Source: Planococcus citreus
GTDB lineage: Bacteria; Bacillota; Bacilli; Bacillales_A; Planococcaceae
Reading direction: 5' to 3'
Length of the DNA stretch: 64,000 nucleotides
NCBI RefSeq assembly: GCF_003664125.1
Contig: NZ_RCCP01000004.1
Coordinates: 1 to 64,000 of the forward strand
Shown one piece after another: positions 18,911 to 27,294 of this stretch. The position numbers and the translations under genes are program-made. Position 1 is the first letter of the stretch; each line of letters opens with the position of its first letter. The notes beneath the pieces are model-generated. The model had not been told where the DNA came from and did no database searches. It saw only the letters and a program-made list of their open reading frames with translations.

Positions 18911-19672
18911 TTGGAAGCAATATTATTGGAGTATGCATGGGTGCTGCTCGTCTTAGTGGCACTTGAAGGTTTGCTTGCTGCGGACAATGCTGTCGTCATG
19001 GCGGTCATGGTCAAGCACTTGCCGAAAGCGCAACAAAAGAAAGCATTGTTCTACGGGTTACTCGGGGCGTTCGTGTTCCGTTTTGCGGCCTTATTCATGA
19101 TTACTTTGCTCGTCGATGTCTGGCAGATCCAGGCACTCGGTGCAGCGTATCTCTTGTTCATTGCGTTTAAGCATATTTACGATCAGCGAAAAGGCAAAGA
19201 ACATTCGGTTGAGCCGGAACAGACAAAAGGTTCTGGCTTCTGGATGACGGTATTGAAAGTGGAACTTGCAGATATCGCGTTCGCAGTCGACTCGATGCTC
19301 GCAGCGGTGGCGCTTGCGATCACCTTGCCGCATCTTGGCTCTATGGAAATCGGCGGCATCAACGGCGGGCAGTTTGCCGTCATGCTTGCTGGTGGCTTGA
19401 TCGGACTCGTTATTATGCGTTTTGCGGCACATAAATTCGTCAAGCTATTGTCGAATTACCCGCAGCTTGAAACGACAGCGTTCGTCGTCGTCGGCTGGGT
19501 CGGTGTCAAATTGACCGTGTTGACGCTCGGGCACAAAGGCGTCGGCATCTTGCCATACGAATTTGCCCACTCGACGGAATGGAAATTGATTTTCTGGGGC
19601 GTCCTTCTTGCCATCGTGGCAGTCGGCGCAATTGTCAGCGTCAAGAAAAAGCGCGAACAAAGCGCTGCGTAA
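18911..19672 (+). CDS. TerC-family integral membrane protein, probable manganese exporter
   Basis: 253 residues with about seven membrane helices. The two conserved acidic motifs are LAADNAVVMAVM (~res 21-32) and ELADIAFAVDSMLA (~114-127). Relatives YkoY/YceF export manganese and support metalation of secreted enzymes. The start is an unusual TTG nine bases after AAGGAGG; there is no ATG alternative close by. The upstream manganese riboswitch supports the metal assignment. Confidence 0.88.
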   Translation: MEAILLEYAWVLLVLVALEGLLAADNAVVMAVMVKHLPKAQQKKALFYGLLGAFVFRFAALFMITLLVDVWQIQALGAAYLLFIAFKHIYDQRKGKEHSVEPEQTKGSGFWMTVLKVELADIAFAVDSMLAAVALAITLPHLGSMEIGGINGGQFAVMLAGGLIGLVIMRFAAHKFVKLLSNYPQLETTAFVVVGWVGVKLTVLTLGHKGVGILPYEFAHSTEWKLIFWGVLLAIVAVGAIVSVKKKREQSAA

Positions 19673-19884
19673 TTCCGGCTGGCCCGGTTGCAAGCAAAGT
19701 TCCTGCATGATAAAATCAACTCAATTCTGAAATGAAACGAGTTGATGGGTGGACAATGCGTAACTAACCTATATTTTTAGTCATTTGAAATAGTTATTTT
19801 TCGAAGGCAAAAACATAGGATTAGTCTGCCCATTTCATCCATAAGGTGTTGCAGTTTATTCGGCACACCCAAAATGTACTGGCT

Positions 19885-19919
19885 AATCCTTCCAAATTTA
19901 GATTTGGGAGGATTTTTTT
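19885..19919 (+). terminator. leader attenuator upstream of vmlR-like gene
   Basis: A 13-bp stem, AATCCTTCCAAAT paired with ATTTGGGAGGATT around TTAG, is followed by seven T residues, 38 bases before the vmlR start. VmlR-type resistance genes are known to be induced by antibiotic relief of such a leader terminator. A TTG-initiated frame with AAGGTG before it (from 19846) runs through the stem into the gene and could act as the sensing leader. Confidence 0.8.
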
Positions 19920-19956
19920 AATTCTCCCTGTCCAAAACGAGAAGGGGTGGTTCTGC

Positions 19957-21597
19957 ATGACAGAACTAATGAAATTACTGGACGTATCTGTGGAAATCGA
20001 ACAACAAGCGTTATTTGAGAATGTAACGGCGAGCATCATGAGCGGCGACCGCATCGGCATTGTCGGGAAAAACGGCGCCGGAAAAACGACGCTGTTGCGG
20101 CTGATTGCCGGCGACATCGTACCGGCCAGTGGACAGTTGATTCAAGGTGCACCAGACATAGGAGTGCAGGCGGTCGAGCAGGAATTGCCGGATTACGCTT
20201 TTGAAGACGTGACGGCAGCGGAACAAGCGCTATTGAACAGATGGAAAGTGCCATTCCGCGATTTTGCTCAATTGAGCGGAGGCGAAAAACTAAAGGCAAG
20301 GCTCGCGAAAGGCTTAGCACAGCCAGCGGACCTCTTGTTATTGGATGAGCCGACCAATCATCTGGATCCACAAGGCACAGCCCATTTGCTGCACGAATTA
20401 AACGCTTATCCCGGCGCTATCGCAATCGTCTCGCACGACCGTTATTTCCTCGATCACATCGCGACGAAGATCTGGTCGATTGAAAATGGGAAGGTCCACA
20501 GCCATAACGGCAATTACAGCGAGTATATGGAATTCCGCGAACAACAGCGTAAAAACCAACAGCACGCCTATGACATACAACAAAAACGCATCGACCGGAT
20601 CGAAAGCCAGATGAAGCAGCTTTCCTCATGGTCTGAATCGGCACATGCCAATTCCACCAAGCAAGAAGGCTATAAGGAATATTATCGGGTCAAAGCCAAA
20701 AGTATGGACGCGCAAGTGAAATCAAAGCAAAAACGCTTGGAGAAGGAATTGGAAAATACCGCGATCGACGCTGTCGAACCCGAATACGAAGTGAATTTTG
20801 CTTTCCGTGCCAATCCGAAAGCCGGGAAACGCTTTTTGGAAGTAAAGAAGCTAGAGAAATCGTTTAGCGACATGCCATTATTCAAGAACGCTTCGTTTAC
20901 AGTCCAGCACGGGGAGAAAATCGCGGTCGTCGGCGCAAACGGCAGCGGCAAGACGACGTTTTTGAAAATGCTGGCAGGCGAAGAGCCGGTAAGCGTAGGG
21001 GAGCTATGGCTATCGCCTTCTGCCTCTATCGGATATTTGACGCAAGATGTCTTTGATTTGCCGCTCGACCGGACGCCTGCCGAATTATTTGAGCAGTTCA
21101 CGTTCAAAGAGCGGGGGCGTGTGCAGAATCTATTGAAGCATTTAGGTTTCCGTAAAGAGCAATGGCTGGAGCCGATTCGTGAGATGAGCATGGGCGAGCG
21201 GGTCAAATGCAAATTGATGAAATTCATCTTGGAGGACAAAGACGCCTTATTGCTTGATGAGCCGACCAATCATTTGGATTTGCCGTCGCGCGAACAATTG
21301 GAGTCGACCTTGGCGGACTACCGCGGCACGCTTCTCGTTGTGTCGCATGACCGCTATTTGCTCGATAAGGCGACGGATGGCAAACTGGTGTTTGAAGGCG
21401 GAACGATTCGCAAACAGTTCGGGGAAGAGCCGCAAAAAGAAGCGCTCGGCAGTACCGGTGAACTCCGGCTGAAACTCGAGACGGAGCGCCAGGCCGTGCT
21501 TGGCAAACTGAGCTTTCTGCAGCCGAAAGACAAGGGCTACGCAGAATTGGATCTGCGCTTTGTGGAATTGACGAAAAAACTAAAGGAACTGGAGTAG
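19957..21597 (+). CDS. vmlR: ABC-F ribosomal protection protein, VmlR-like
   Basis: 546 residues with two ABC domains and no membrane part. First domain: GKNGAGKTT (~res 40-48), LSGGEKLKARLAKG, LLLLDEPTNHLD. Second: GANGSGKTT (~328-336), MSMGERVKCKLMK, LLLDEPTNHLD. The inter-domain linker (~res 185-275) is a charged coiled coil with SWSESAHANSTKQEG and HRVKAK-like YRVKAKSMDAQVKSKQKR, closely like B. subtilis VmlR (547 aa), which displaces lincosamides, streptogramin A and pleuromutilins from the ribosome. The attenuator in the leader fits drug-induced expression. A MaoC-like gene follows 13 bases later. Confidence 0.88.
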   Translation: MTELMKLLDVSVEIEQQALFENVTASIMSGDRIGIVGKNGAGKTTLLRLIAGDIVPASGQLIQGAPDIGVQAVEQELPDYAFEDVTAAEQALLNRWKVPFRDFAQLSGGEKLKARLAKGLAQPADLLLLDEPTNHLDPQGTAHLLHELNAYPGAIAIVSHDRYFLDHIATKIWSIENGKVHSHNGNYSEYMEFREQQRKNQQHAYDIQQKRIDRIESQMKQLSSWSESAHANSTKQEGYKEYYRVKAKSMDAQVKSKQKRLEKELENTAIDAVEPEYEVNFAFRANPKAGKRFLEVKKLEKSFSDMPLFKNASFTVQHGEKIAVVGANGSGKTTFLKMLAGEEPVSVGELWLSPSASIGYLTQDVFDLPLDRTPAELFEQFTFKERGRVQNLLKHLGFRKEQWLEPIREMSMGERVKCKLMKFILEDKDALLLDEPTNHLDLPSREQLESTLADYRGTLLVVSHDRYLLDKATDGKLVFEGGTIRKQFGEEPQKEALGSTGELRLKLETERQAVLGKLSFLQPKDKGYAELDLRFVELTKKLKELE

Positions 21598-21610
21598 AAG
21601 GGGGAAAGAC

Positions 21611-21991
21611 ATGCTGACAGCAGGGGATATTATTAGCTTTGAACGGACATTTACGGAGCAGGAAGTCGAGCTTTTCACGAAACTTTCATGGGATGAGGGT
21701 GACCATCACTTGGCGCCGGATGAGCAGGGGCGTTTGGTCGTGCAAGGGCTGTTGACGGCGACGTTGCCGACCAAAGTCGGCGGCGACCATAATGTATTGG
21801 CCAGGACGATGAATTTCGAATTTCTGCGACCGGTGTTTACGACGGATACGATCCGCTGTGAGGTGGAGATCGGCCGCTATGACAAGATGGAAAACGGGCG
21901 TATCCAGATCGACGCCTCATTTACCTGCAGCAACCAGCACGGGAAACAAGTCCTGACCGGTGGGTTTGCAGGAATTATATTGGCTTCATAG
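21611..21991 (+). CDS. MaoC-like hotdog-fold protein
   Basis: 126 residues of a single hotdog domain. It opens LTAGDIISFERTFTEQEVELFTKLSWDEGDHH, matching the MaoC/(R)-hydratase pattern with a D...H pair (res ~26-30), and ends with the beta strands GKQVLTGGFAGIILAS. Relatives hydrate enoyl-CoA or act in thioester metabolism; the active residues are only partly conserved. Short spacing suggests cotranscription with vmlR. Confidence 0.7.
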   Translation: MLTAGDIISFERTFTEQEVELFTKLSWDEGDHHLAPDEQGRLVVQGLLTATLPTKVGGDHNVLARTMNFEFLRPVFTTDTIRCEVEIGRYDKMENGRIQIDASFTCSNQHGKQVLTGGFAGIILAS

Positions 21992-22023
21992 AAAAAGAGA
22001 CGGCCGCGGCCGTCTCTTTTTCT
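21990..22023. terminator. bidirectional terminator between MaoC-like gene and hrtA
   Basis: A long perfect palindrome, AGAAAAAGAGACGGCC with its complement, separates the two convergent genes. It slightly overlaps the hrtA stop codon. Confidence 0.88.
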
Positions 22024-22693
22024 ATGCCAAGCGCCCGTCTTTCATGGTAATGACGCGGTCCGCGTAGGCGAGCATGTCTTCTTCGTGGGTGACCATCAAG
22101 GTGGCGATGTTTAAAGTTTTCGTCAGCTGCTGAAGCAATTCCATCACTTCATGCGACTTAGTGGAGTCCAAACTTGCGGTCGGTTCATCCGCGAACAAAA
22201 GTTTGGGCTGGTGGACGATGGCCCGAGCGATGGCGACTCGCTGCTTTTCGCCGCCTGACAGCGAAGCAGGATAGGCGGTTTTCCGGTGGTCCATGCCGAC
22301 CGACTGGAGTATTCGCGCGGCTTCATCGCGGCGTTGTTTTTTCGAAAGCGGGGAGCCGGCTGTCTCGAGCATGAGCAGTAATTGTTCTTCGGCCGTGAGA
22401 AATGGCACGAGGTGCGCGGACTGGAACACAAAGCCAAACGATTCCGCACGGATTTGGCGAATCTGTTCTTGGTTCATGGCGGTCAATTCTTCGCCGTCAA
22501 AATGGATCTCGCCGCCGGAAGCGGGCTGAAGCCCCGCCGCGATCGTCATAAGCGTGCTTTTGCCGGAGCCCGATGCGCCGACGAGTGCGGTGATTTCGCC
22601 TTGTGTCAGCGACAAGTCGATACCTTTTAAAATCTCTTCTGCTACCTCACCCGTTTTGAAAGTCTTTCGGATGCCTTGTGTCGTGAAAATCAT
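22022..22693 (-). CDS. hrtA: haem-efflux ABC transporter ATP-binding protein HrtA
   Basis: 223 residues, one ABC ATPase domain: Walker A GASGSGKST (~res 38-46), FVFQSAHLVPFLTAEEQL, signature LSGGEKQRVAIARA (~143-156), Walker B LLFADEPTASLD. The sequence follows staphylococcal HrtA closely. It powers the HrtB permease that protects against haem. The gene starts 2 bases after the hrtB stop. The assignment over general MacB/LolD transporters rests on HrtB and HssRS next door. Confidence 0.88.
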   Translation of the reverse strand: MIFTTQGIRKTFKTGEVAEEILKGIDLSLTQGEITALVGASGSGKSTLMTIAAGLQPASGGEIHFDGEELTAMNQEQIRQIRAESFGFVFQSAHLVPFLTAEEQLLLMLETAGSPLSKKQRRDEAARILQSVGMDHRKTAYPASLSGGEKQRVAIARAIVHQPKLLFADEPTASLDSTKSHEVMELLQQLTKTLNIATLMVTHEEDMLAYADRVITMKDGRLA

Positions 22694-22695
22694 GC

Positions 22696-23730
22696 TTATC
22701 CTTCTCCTTGTTGAATGGCTTGAAGCGGCTTGGCTTTGCGGATCTGAAGGCCCGATAAAGTGGCTCCGGCAAATCCGATAACAAAGAACACCGCTGTTAA
22801 TTGCAGCGTGGCATCAATCGGCAAGTAGAACGGCATGTCGCCTGGTGCCAGTGTCTCAAACACTTGGCTGACGGCGATCGATAAGATGAGTGCCATCGCA
22901 GTAATGACGAGCATCTGTGTCCAGATCATGCGGAACAAGGCTCCAGTCTTTACGCCGATCGCTTTTAAGATGCCGTACAGCCCGAGCTTCTGGATGTTCA
23001 TCATATAGAAGAAAATCGCGAACAGCATGCCGCTGATGACCACTAAAAACCAAACAATCATCGACAGCGATAATTGCTCGGCGCTATAGCTCGGCAAAGT
23101 GTTGAGGAATTCTTCTGTAGAGAAGCTTTGCAGGCCGGGGATTACGCCGGGTTGTGCCATGTCTGGCAGGAACAGCATTTGCAGGTCTTCCGTGCGGTAC
23201 ATTTCCGCGTAATCGTCCGGATGGATAAAGGCGACAGGTGCATGGCTGTATTTCGCGCCGTCGGTAAAGCCTGCTACGGTAAATTCGCCATCAAACTGGC
23301 GGTTGGTAAAGATGTCGCCTTGCTTGATGCCGTCTTCTTCGAGCGAACGGTCGAGTATGATTTTGCCTTTTTTGACATCCGGAAATTCAGCCGAATCGGT
23401 TGATGTGGCGAAGGCGACGCTTTGCTGTTCGTCTTGTTCATTCAATAAAAAACCCATCTGGATAGAGAATGCAAACGCGCCGTCGTTTTCCGACAGTGCT
23501 GATTGCAGAGTTTCTGTGTCGATTACGGATAAGGCGTGGGTTTCTTCTGCCGCCGTTTCCATATAGATCGTTCCGTCTGGCAAGTTCTTGATCAATGCGG
23601 CATTGTCTTGTGACAAGCCGTTCGCGAGCCCTGAGATGATGAAGGTCAATAAGCTGATCAAAAAGACAATCGATCCGAGAATCACGAATTTCGTTTTGCT
23701 TTTCTTCATTTCTTTCCATGCTAAGTTCAC
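22696..23730 (-). CDS. hrtB: haem-efflux ABC transporter permease HrtB
   Basis: 344 residues with an FtsX-type topology: helix 1 (~res 15-38, FVILGSIVFLISLLTFIISGLANG), a large extracytoplasmic domain (~40-225) and three C-terminal helices (~228-335) with FFYMMNIQKLGLYGILKAIGVK and DMPFYLP. These segments match S. aureus HrtB. The start is GTG with GGAGG before it. It is the first gene of hrtBA and has an HssR-type direct repeat upstream. Confidence 0.88.
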   Translation of the reverse strand: MNLAWKEMKKSKTKFVILGSIVFLISLLTFIISGLANGLSQDNAALIKNLPDGTIYMETAAEETHALSVIDTETLQSALSENDGAFAFSIQMGFLLNEQDEQQSVAFATSTDSAEFPDVKKGKIILDRSLEEDGIKQGDIFTNRQFDGEFTVAGFTDGAKYSHAPVAFIHPDDYAEMYRTEDLQMLFLPDMAQPGVIPGLQSFSTEEFLNTLPSYSAEQLSLSMIVWFLVVISGMLFAIFFYMMNIQKLGLYGILKAIGVKTGALFRMIWTQMLVITAMALILSIAVSQVFETLAPGDMPFYLPIDATLQLTAVFFVIGFAGATLSGLQIRKAKPLQAIQQGEG

Positions 23731-23772
23731 GTTACTCGCCTCCGTTTTGTTGTACTTTAAGTTTACAGAGGC

Positions 23773-23792
23773 AAGGTGAATGGAAGGTGAAC
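23773..23792 (-). promoter_or_regulatory. HssR-type direct repeat upstream of hrtB
   Basis: On the minus strand GTTCACCTT, two bases, ATTCACCTT form a direct repeat with an 11-base period. The S. aureus HssR site is GTTCATATT-N2-GTTCATATT, so spacing and the TTCA core agree. It ends about 40 bases before the hrtB start codon. Confidence 0.7.
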
Positions 23793-23861
23793 GGGCGTTG
23801 ACAGTTTGGAATAAAAAAAGCCCTCCGGTTGTGGAGGGCTAAAAATTTTCAACTAACATTG

Positions 23862-24062
23862 AGAAACGTGTTTTCCGAAGCTTACCACTCGCTTTCCGTG
23901 GGCTCGCGCCCAAGCCTCCTCGGTTTGCTCTACTTTCGCTATGCTCAAGCATCGCAAATGAATGCGCTCAGCGATGCTTCGCACATTCATTCCCTGCGGG
24001 GTCTTGGTCGTCTCGCTGATCCACCGGAGTCGAGCGGACGCTTCTCCAAACACTTCGATAGC
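23862..24062. repeat. dispersed palindromic intergenic repeat, copy 2
   Basis: The layout CGCTTTCCGTGGGCTCGCGCCCAAGCCTCCTCGG ... CCTGCGGGGTCTTGGTCGTCTCGCTGATCCACCGGAGTCGAGCGGACGC repeats that of copies near 9.7 and 42.6 kb. The two ends are imperfect inverted copies. It lies between hrtB and hssS; the reader should not take its short open frames as genes. Confidence 0.6.
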
Positions 24063-24117
24063 TAACTAACTTGTTCACTATATATTTGCCCGTTTAATTA
24101 GAAATAAGGAATTTTTA

Positions 24118-25503
24118 TTAAACTGGCTCGTTCTGTGAAGCCGGCAAAGTGACCGTGACGGTGGTGCCGGCACTGGGCGCGCTGTCGAGTTCGATCCTTC
24201 CGCCGTGGAGTTCGATGATTTCTTTGGCGATCGATAGGCCGAGCCCGGAGCCTTTTTGGCCGCGGGTGCGGGCTTGGTCGGCGCGGTAAAAGCGCTCGAA
24301 AGCATGTTTCGTTTCGTCCTCTGTCATGCCGATGCCGTAATCGCGCACCGTAACATGGACATGGCCATCACTTTGCGTGAGGGTTACATCGACCGAGCCG
24401 CCCTGTTCGCTGTATTTCACTGCATTGGTCAACAAGTTTTCCCAGACGGTTTGAAGCAGCACCGTGTTGCCTAGTGTGTAAGCTGGGGTGAGCTGTGCGG
24501 ACAGCGCTAGTTCTTTGTTGTCGAACGCATAGCGCAAATGGCTAAGTGTCGCATGCAATTGCTCGTGGAGTGCGACGGTCTCGAGCGCTTCAGGCGTTTC
24601 CTTGTCGACCGAGGCCAAGGTCAAGAGTTGCGTTGTCAAAAGAGACAAGCGCGCCGTCTCTTCGCGGATGATGTCCGCGTAGTGCTGCTTGTCGGAATCG
24701 CTGATGCCTGGTTTCTCCAGCAAGCCGAGATAGCTTTGAATCGTATGAAGCGGCGACTGGATATCATGTGAGACATTATGGACGAATTCCTTGCGCTTGA
24801 CGGTCGACTGCTCAATGCGCGAACGCATCAACCGGAACTGGTCGGCGAGGCGGCCGATTTCATCTCTCCGGTCGATCGCGAGCGGCACGTCAAAGGTTTC
24901 CGTCGCCATTTTCTCGGTCGCTTCGGTCAATTTCGTGATCGGCTGGATCAATAAACGCGCAACCAACAGCATGCCAAGAAAACTTAACAGCACAATGCCA
25001 ACGGCCAGGCCGCCGAACAGTAGATGAAGCTCCTGGAACAATAGCTCGATGTCGGGACGCAGGAATAAAGCATAGGATTCACCGCCGAGCGTTACGGGGA
25101 CGCCGATGGAATTTTGCAGTTCATTGGCGAAAAAGCCGGTGACGAAAGTTTGGCGTGGAAAATCACGGATGCCGTTGAAGGTGTCGCCGCCGAGCACGTG
25201 CTGGACATCTTCTTGGGCGATCGTTTCATCGCGGAATTTGCCGCCGAAGCGCGAAACATCGCTGCCATCGGTCAAATACAATTGATAGCCGGCGTCACCG
25301 AGAACGTCGAGTGTGCTTTCCACTTGGTTCGGCGGCAGGCTGTTCAAATGGCCGGCAAACGATTCGGCAATCGCGAGGTTTTTGTCGTTATTGTCTTCTT
25401 TCAAAAATTGGTGATACAGCGTGTTCATCGCGAAAAACGAAATGGCGCTGCTGATGAGCATCGTCAGGAATGTGAACCAGATGAATTTGACGTACAAGCT
25501 CAT
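24118..25503 (-). CDS. hssS: haem-sensing histidine kinase HssS
   Basis: 461 residues, close to HssS of staphylococci. Helix 1 (~res 8-28), an extracytoplasmic sensor (~30-165), helix 2 (~167-190), HAMP (~190-240), HisKA with the phospho-His in HNVSHDIQSPLHT (~res 245-257) and HATPase with NLLTNAVKYSEQGG, DYGIGM and GSGLGLSIAKEIIELHGG. It signals haem stress to HssR. ATGA overlap with the hssR stop indicates coupling. Confidence 0.87.
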   Translation of the reverse strand: MSLYVKFIWFTFLTMLISSAISFFAMNTLYHQFLKEDNNDKNLAIAESFAGHLNSLPPNQVESTLDVLGDAGYQLYLTDGSDVSRFGGKFRDETIAQEDVQHVLGGDTFNGIRDFPRQTFVTGFFANELQNSIGVPVTLGGESYALFLRPDIELLFQELHLLFGGLAVGIVLLSFLGMLLVARLLIQPITKLTEATEKMATETFDVPLAIDRRDEIGRLADQFRLMRSRIEQSTVKRKEFVHNVSHDIQSPLHTIQSYLGLLEKPGISDSDKQHYADIIREETARLSLLTTQLLTLASVDKETPEALETVALHEQLHATLSHLRYAFDNKELALSAQLTPAYTLGNTVLLQTVWENLLTNAVKYSEQGGSVDVTLTQSDGHVHVTVRDYGIGMTEDETKHAFERFYRADQARTRGQKGSGLGLSIAKEIIELHGGRIELDSAPSAGTTVTVTLPASQNEPV

Positions 25504-26174
25504 GAATCGGCCTCCAGTTTATAGCCGACGCCGCGTACCGTGACAATTTTGACATCCGGTGCGAATTGCTCGAGCCTGGTGCGCAGCCGTTTGATGTGGA
25601 CGTTGATGGTCTGTTCGTCCCCTTGAAAATCGAGCCCCCATACGCTTTCGATAATGGCGTCTCGCGTAAATACGTGGCGCGGTTTCGAGGCGAGCAAGGC
25701 GAGCAGCTCGAATTCCTTCAATGGAATGAATGACAAGCCGTTCGGCGAGCGCAGTTCGTAGCTTTTTAAGTCGATCGTTAAAGACCCTGCCGTAAGGGTA
25801 TTGTTTTCGGGATGGTCGTAACGGCGCAAAATCGCTTTGACACGGAACAGCAATTCCTTGGATTCGAACGGTTTGACCAAATAATCATCAGATCCGGCGA
25901 GAAATCCGCGTTCCTTGTCTTCGATGTGGTGGCGCGCTGTCAAGAGGATGACCGGGATGTCGTAGTCTGTGCGAATGCGTTCGGTTAATTCAAAACCGTC
26001 GATTCCGGGCATCATGACATCGACAATCGCCAGGTCTACCGGTTGCTGTTCGAGACGCGCCAATGCCTGTTCACCGTTTTCAGCGGATATCACTTCATAG
26101 CCATGTTGCCGGAGCTCCCCGGTGACAAACTGAAGCATATGTAAATCGTCGTCTACTGCGAGAATACGGATCAT
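25500..26174 (-). CDS. hssR: haem response regulator HssR (OmpR family)
   Basis: 224 residues, the same length as S. aureus HssR. Receiver domain with acidic DDD at 8-10, phospho-Asp52 in VDVMMPG and Lys in VKPF (~res 102-105). Winged HTH (~res 128-222) with RDAIIESVWG and INVHIKRLRTRLE. The start behind AAGGAGGG is used; the open frame extends 33 codons upstream. It should activate hrtBA through the direct repeat at 23.78 kb. Confidence 0.88.
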   Translation of the reverse strand: MIRILAVDDDLHMLQFVTGELRQHGYEVISAENGEQALARLEQQPVDLAIVDVMMPGIDGFELTERIRTDYDIPVILLTARHHIEDKERGFLAGSDDYLVKPFESKELLFRVKAILRRYDHPENNTLTAGSLTIDLKSYELRSPNGLSFIPLKEFELLALLASKPRHVFTRDAIIESVWGLDFQGDEQTINVHIKRLRTRLEQFAPDVKIVTVRGVGYKLEADS

Positions 26175-26315
26175 GTAAAACCCTCCTTGCCTATTAGTAT
26201 AGGACATCGTGCGAAAAGGCGTTAGATTTTCCTTTCCTGGATGAAGTTGGCTTGTATAATGGAAAGAAAACAACTGCAGTGTAACTGATGTCGCTGTGAA
26301 TAAGGGGTGCGGGCA

Positions 26316-26786
26316 ATGAGTGGAATTTCACGGCATAATGAACAAGATTGCTTAGGGTGCAGGCTGGCAAACGGCGAACTGCCGGTGCACATGGTGTATG
26401 AAAACGAGTGGGTCGCGTGTTTTTTAGACCACGATCCGTTCAATGAAGGGCATGCGCTCATTTTACCGAAAGCCCATTACCGGTTTATCGACGACATGGA
26501 CGATACTACAGCACTTGCCATTTTAAACGCTTCACAAGTAGTGAGCCGGGCCATCCGGGAACTTTACGCGCCGTTTGGCATTACGCAGACGCAAAATGGC
26601 GGCGGACCTGATGAATTGACGCATTTTCATTTGCACATCGTGCCAAGAGAGAAAAATCAGCCCTTCGCGAGTTTCTATACAGGAGATGAGTGGGACAATG
26701 AAGCGTTGAAGAACCAACTGGCCGATACGCGCACTCAATTGGCGGCGGCTGTTGAAAAGCAACTCTCGGGGTTTCCCGGGAAATAA
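26316..26786 (+). CDS. HIT-family protein
   Basis: About 156 residues. The histidine triad HFHLHIVP (~res 106-113) and the upstream CLGCRLANGELPVHMVYENE with two cysteines of a zinc site are typical. HIT proteins hydrolyse nucleotide phosphoramidates or dinucleotides. The internal ATG following the first in-frame GTG is taken as start. The neighbour is a thioesterase 27 bases downstream. Confidence 0.85.
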   Translation: MSGISRHNEQDCLGCRLANGELPVHMVYENEWVACFLDHDPFNEGHALILPKAHYRFIDDMDDTTALAILNASQVVSRAIRELYAPFGITQTQNGGGPDELTHFHLHIVPREKNQPFASFYTGDEWDNEALKNQLADTRTQLAAAVEKQLSGFPGK

Positions 26787-26813
26787 TGTGCAGCGAAGAC
26801 GAAGGAGACTGTT

Positions 26814-27266
26814 ATGCCAAAACGAATCGATGAACAAGCACTCCATCAACAATATTACGCGGAAATCCGCGATAAAGTGGCAAGCGATCCCTATGCCAAG
26901 TCGCTCGGCATCCGTTTGACGAAATTCGAAGAGACGCTGGCCGAGGCGGAGTTGGTCGTGCAAGATCATATGGTCAATGCGTACGGAACTGCGCACGGTG
27001 CGGTCATTTACGCACTCGCTGACCATGTCATGTCGGTCGCAAGCAATGCGCACGGCAAAGCATCGGTCGGCTTGTCGACCAATGCCCAGTTTATCCAAGC
27101 AGCAAAACCGGGAGACCTGTTGACGGCGCGCGCGATCGAGACGAAGCGCAATTTCCGCGTCGGTTTCTACCGCGTCGACGTGCTGCGCGGAGACGAGATC
27201 ATCGCGACGGTTGACGGGGTAGCGTACCGGAAAGATCAGTATTTCGTGGAAACAGAAGAGGAATGA
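26814..27266 (+). CDS. PaaI-family thioesterase
   Basis: 150-residue hotdog protein. The catalytic loop NAYGTAHGAVIYALADHVMS (~res 57-76) has the HGA and Asp pattern of PaaI-type acyl-CoA thioesterases. AAGGAG precedes the ATG. The substrate is not evident. Confidence 0.83.
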   Translation: MPKRIDEQALHQQYYAEIRDKVASDPYAKSLGIRLTKFEETLAEAELVVQDHMVNAYGTAHGAVIYALADHVMSVASNAHGKASVGLSTNAQFIQAAKPGDLLTARAIETKRNFRVGFYRVDVLRGDEIIATVDGVAYRKDQYFVETEEE

Positions 27267-27294
27267 ATCTTCGGATAGGAAAGGGGGCGTAGAT

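Noticed and set aside
23829-24065. Open frames between hrtB and hssS
   Set aside because: They coincide with the dispersed repeat, and similar frames occur in the other copies.
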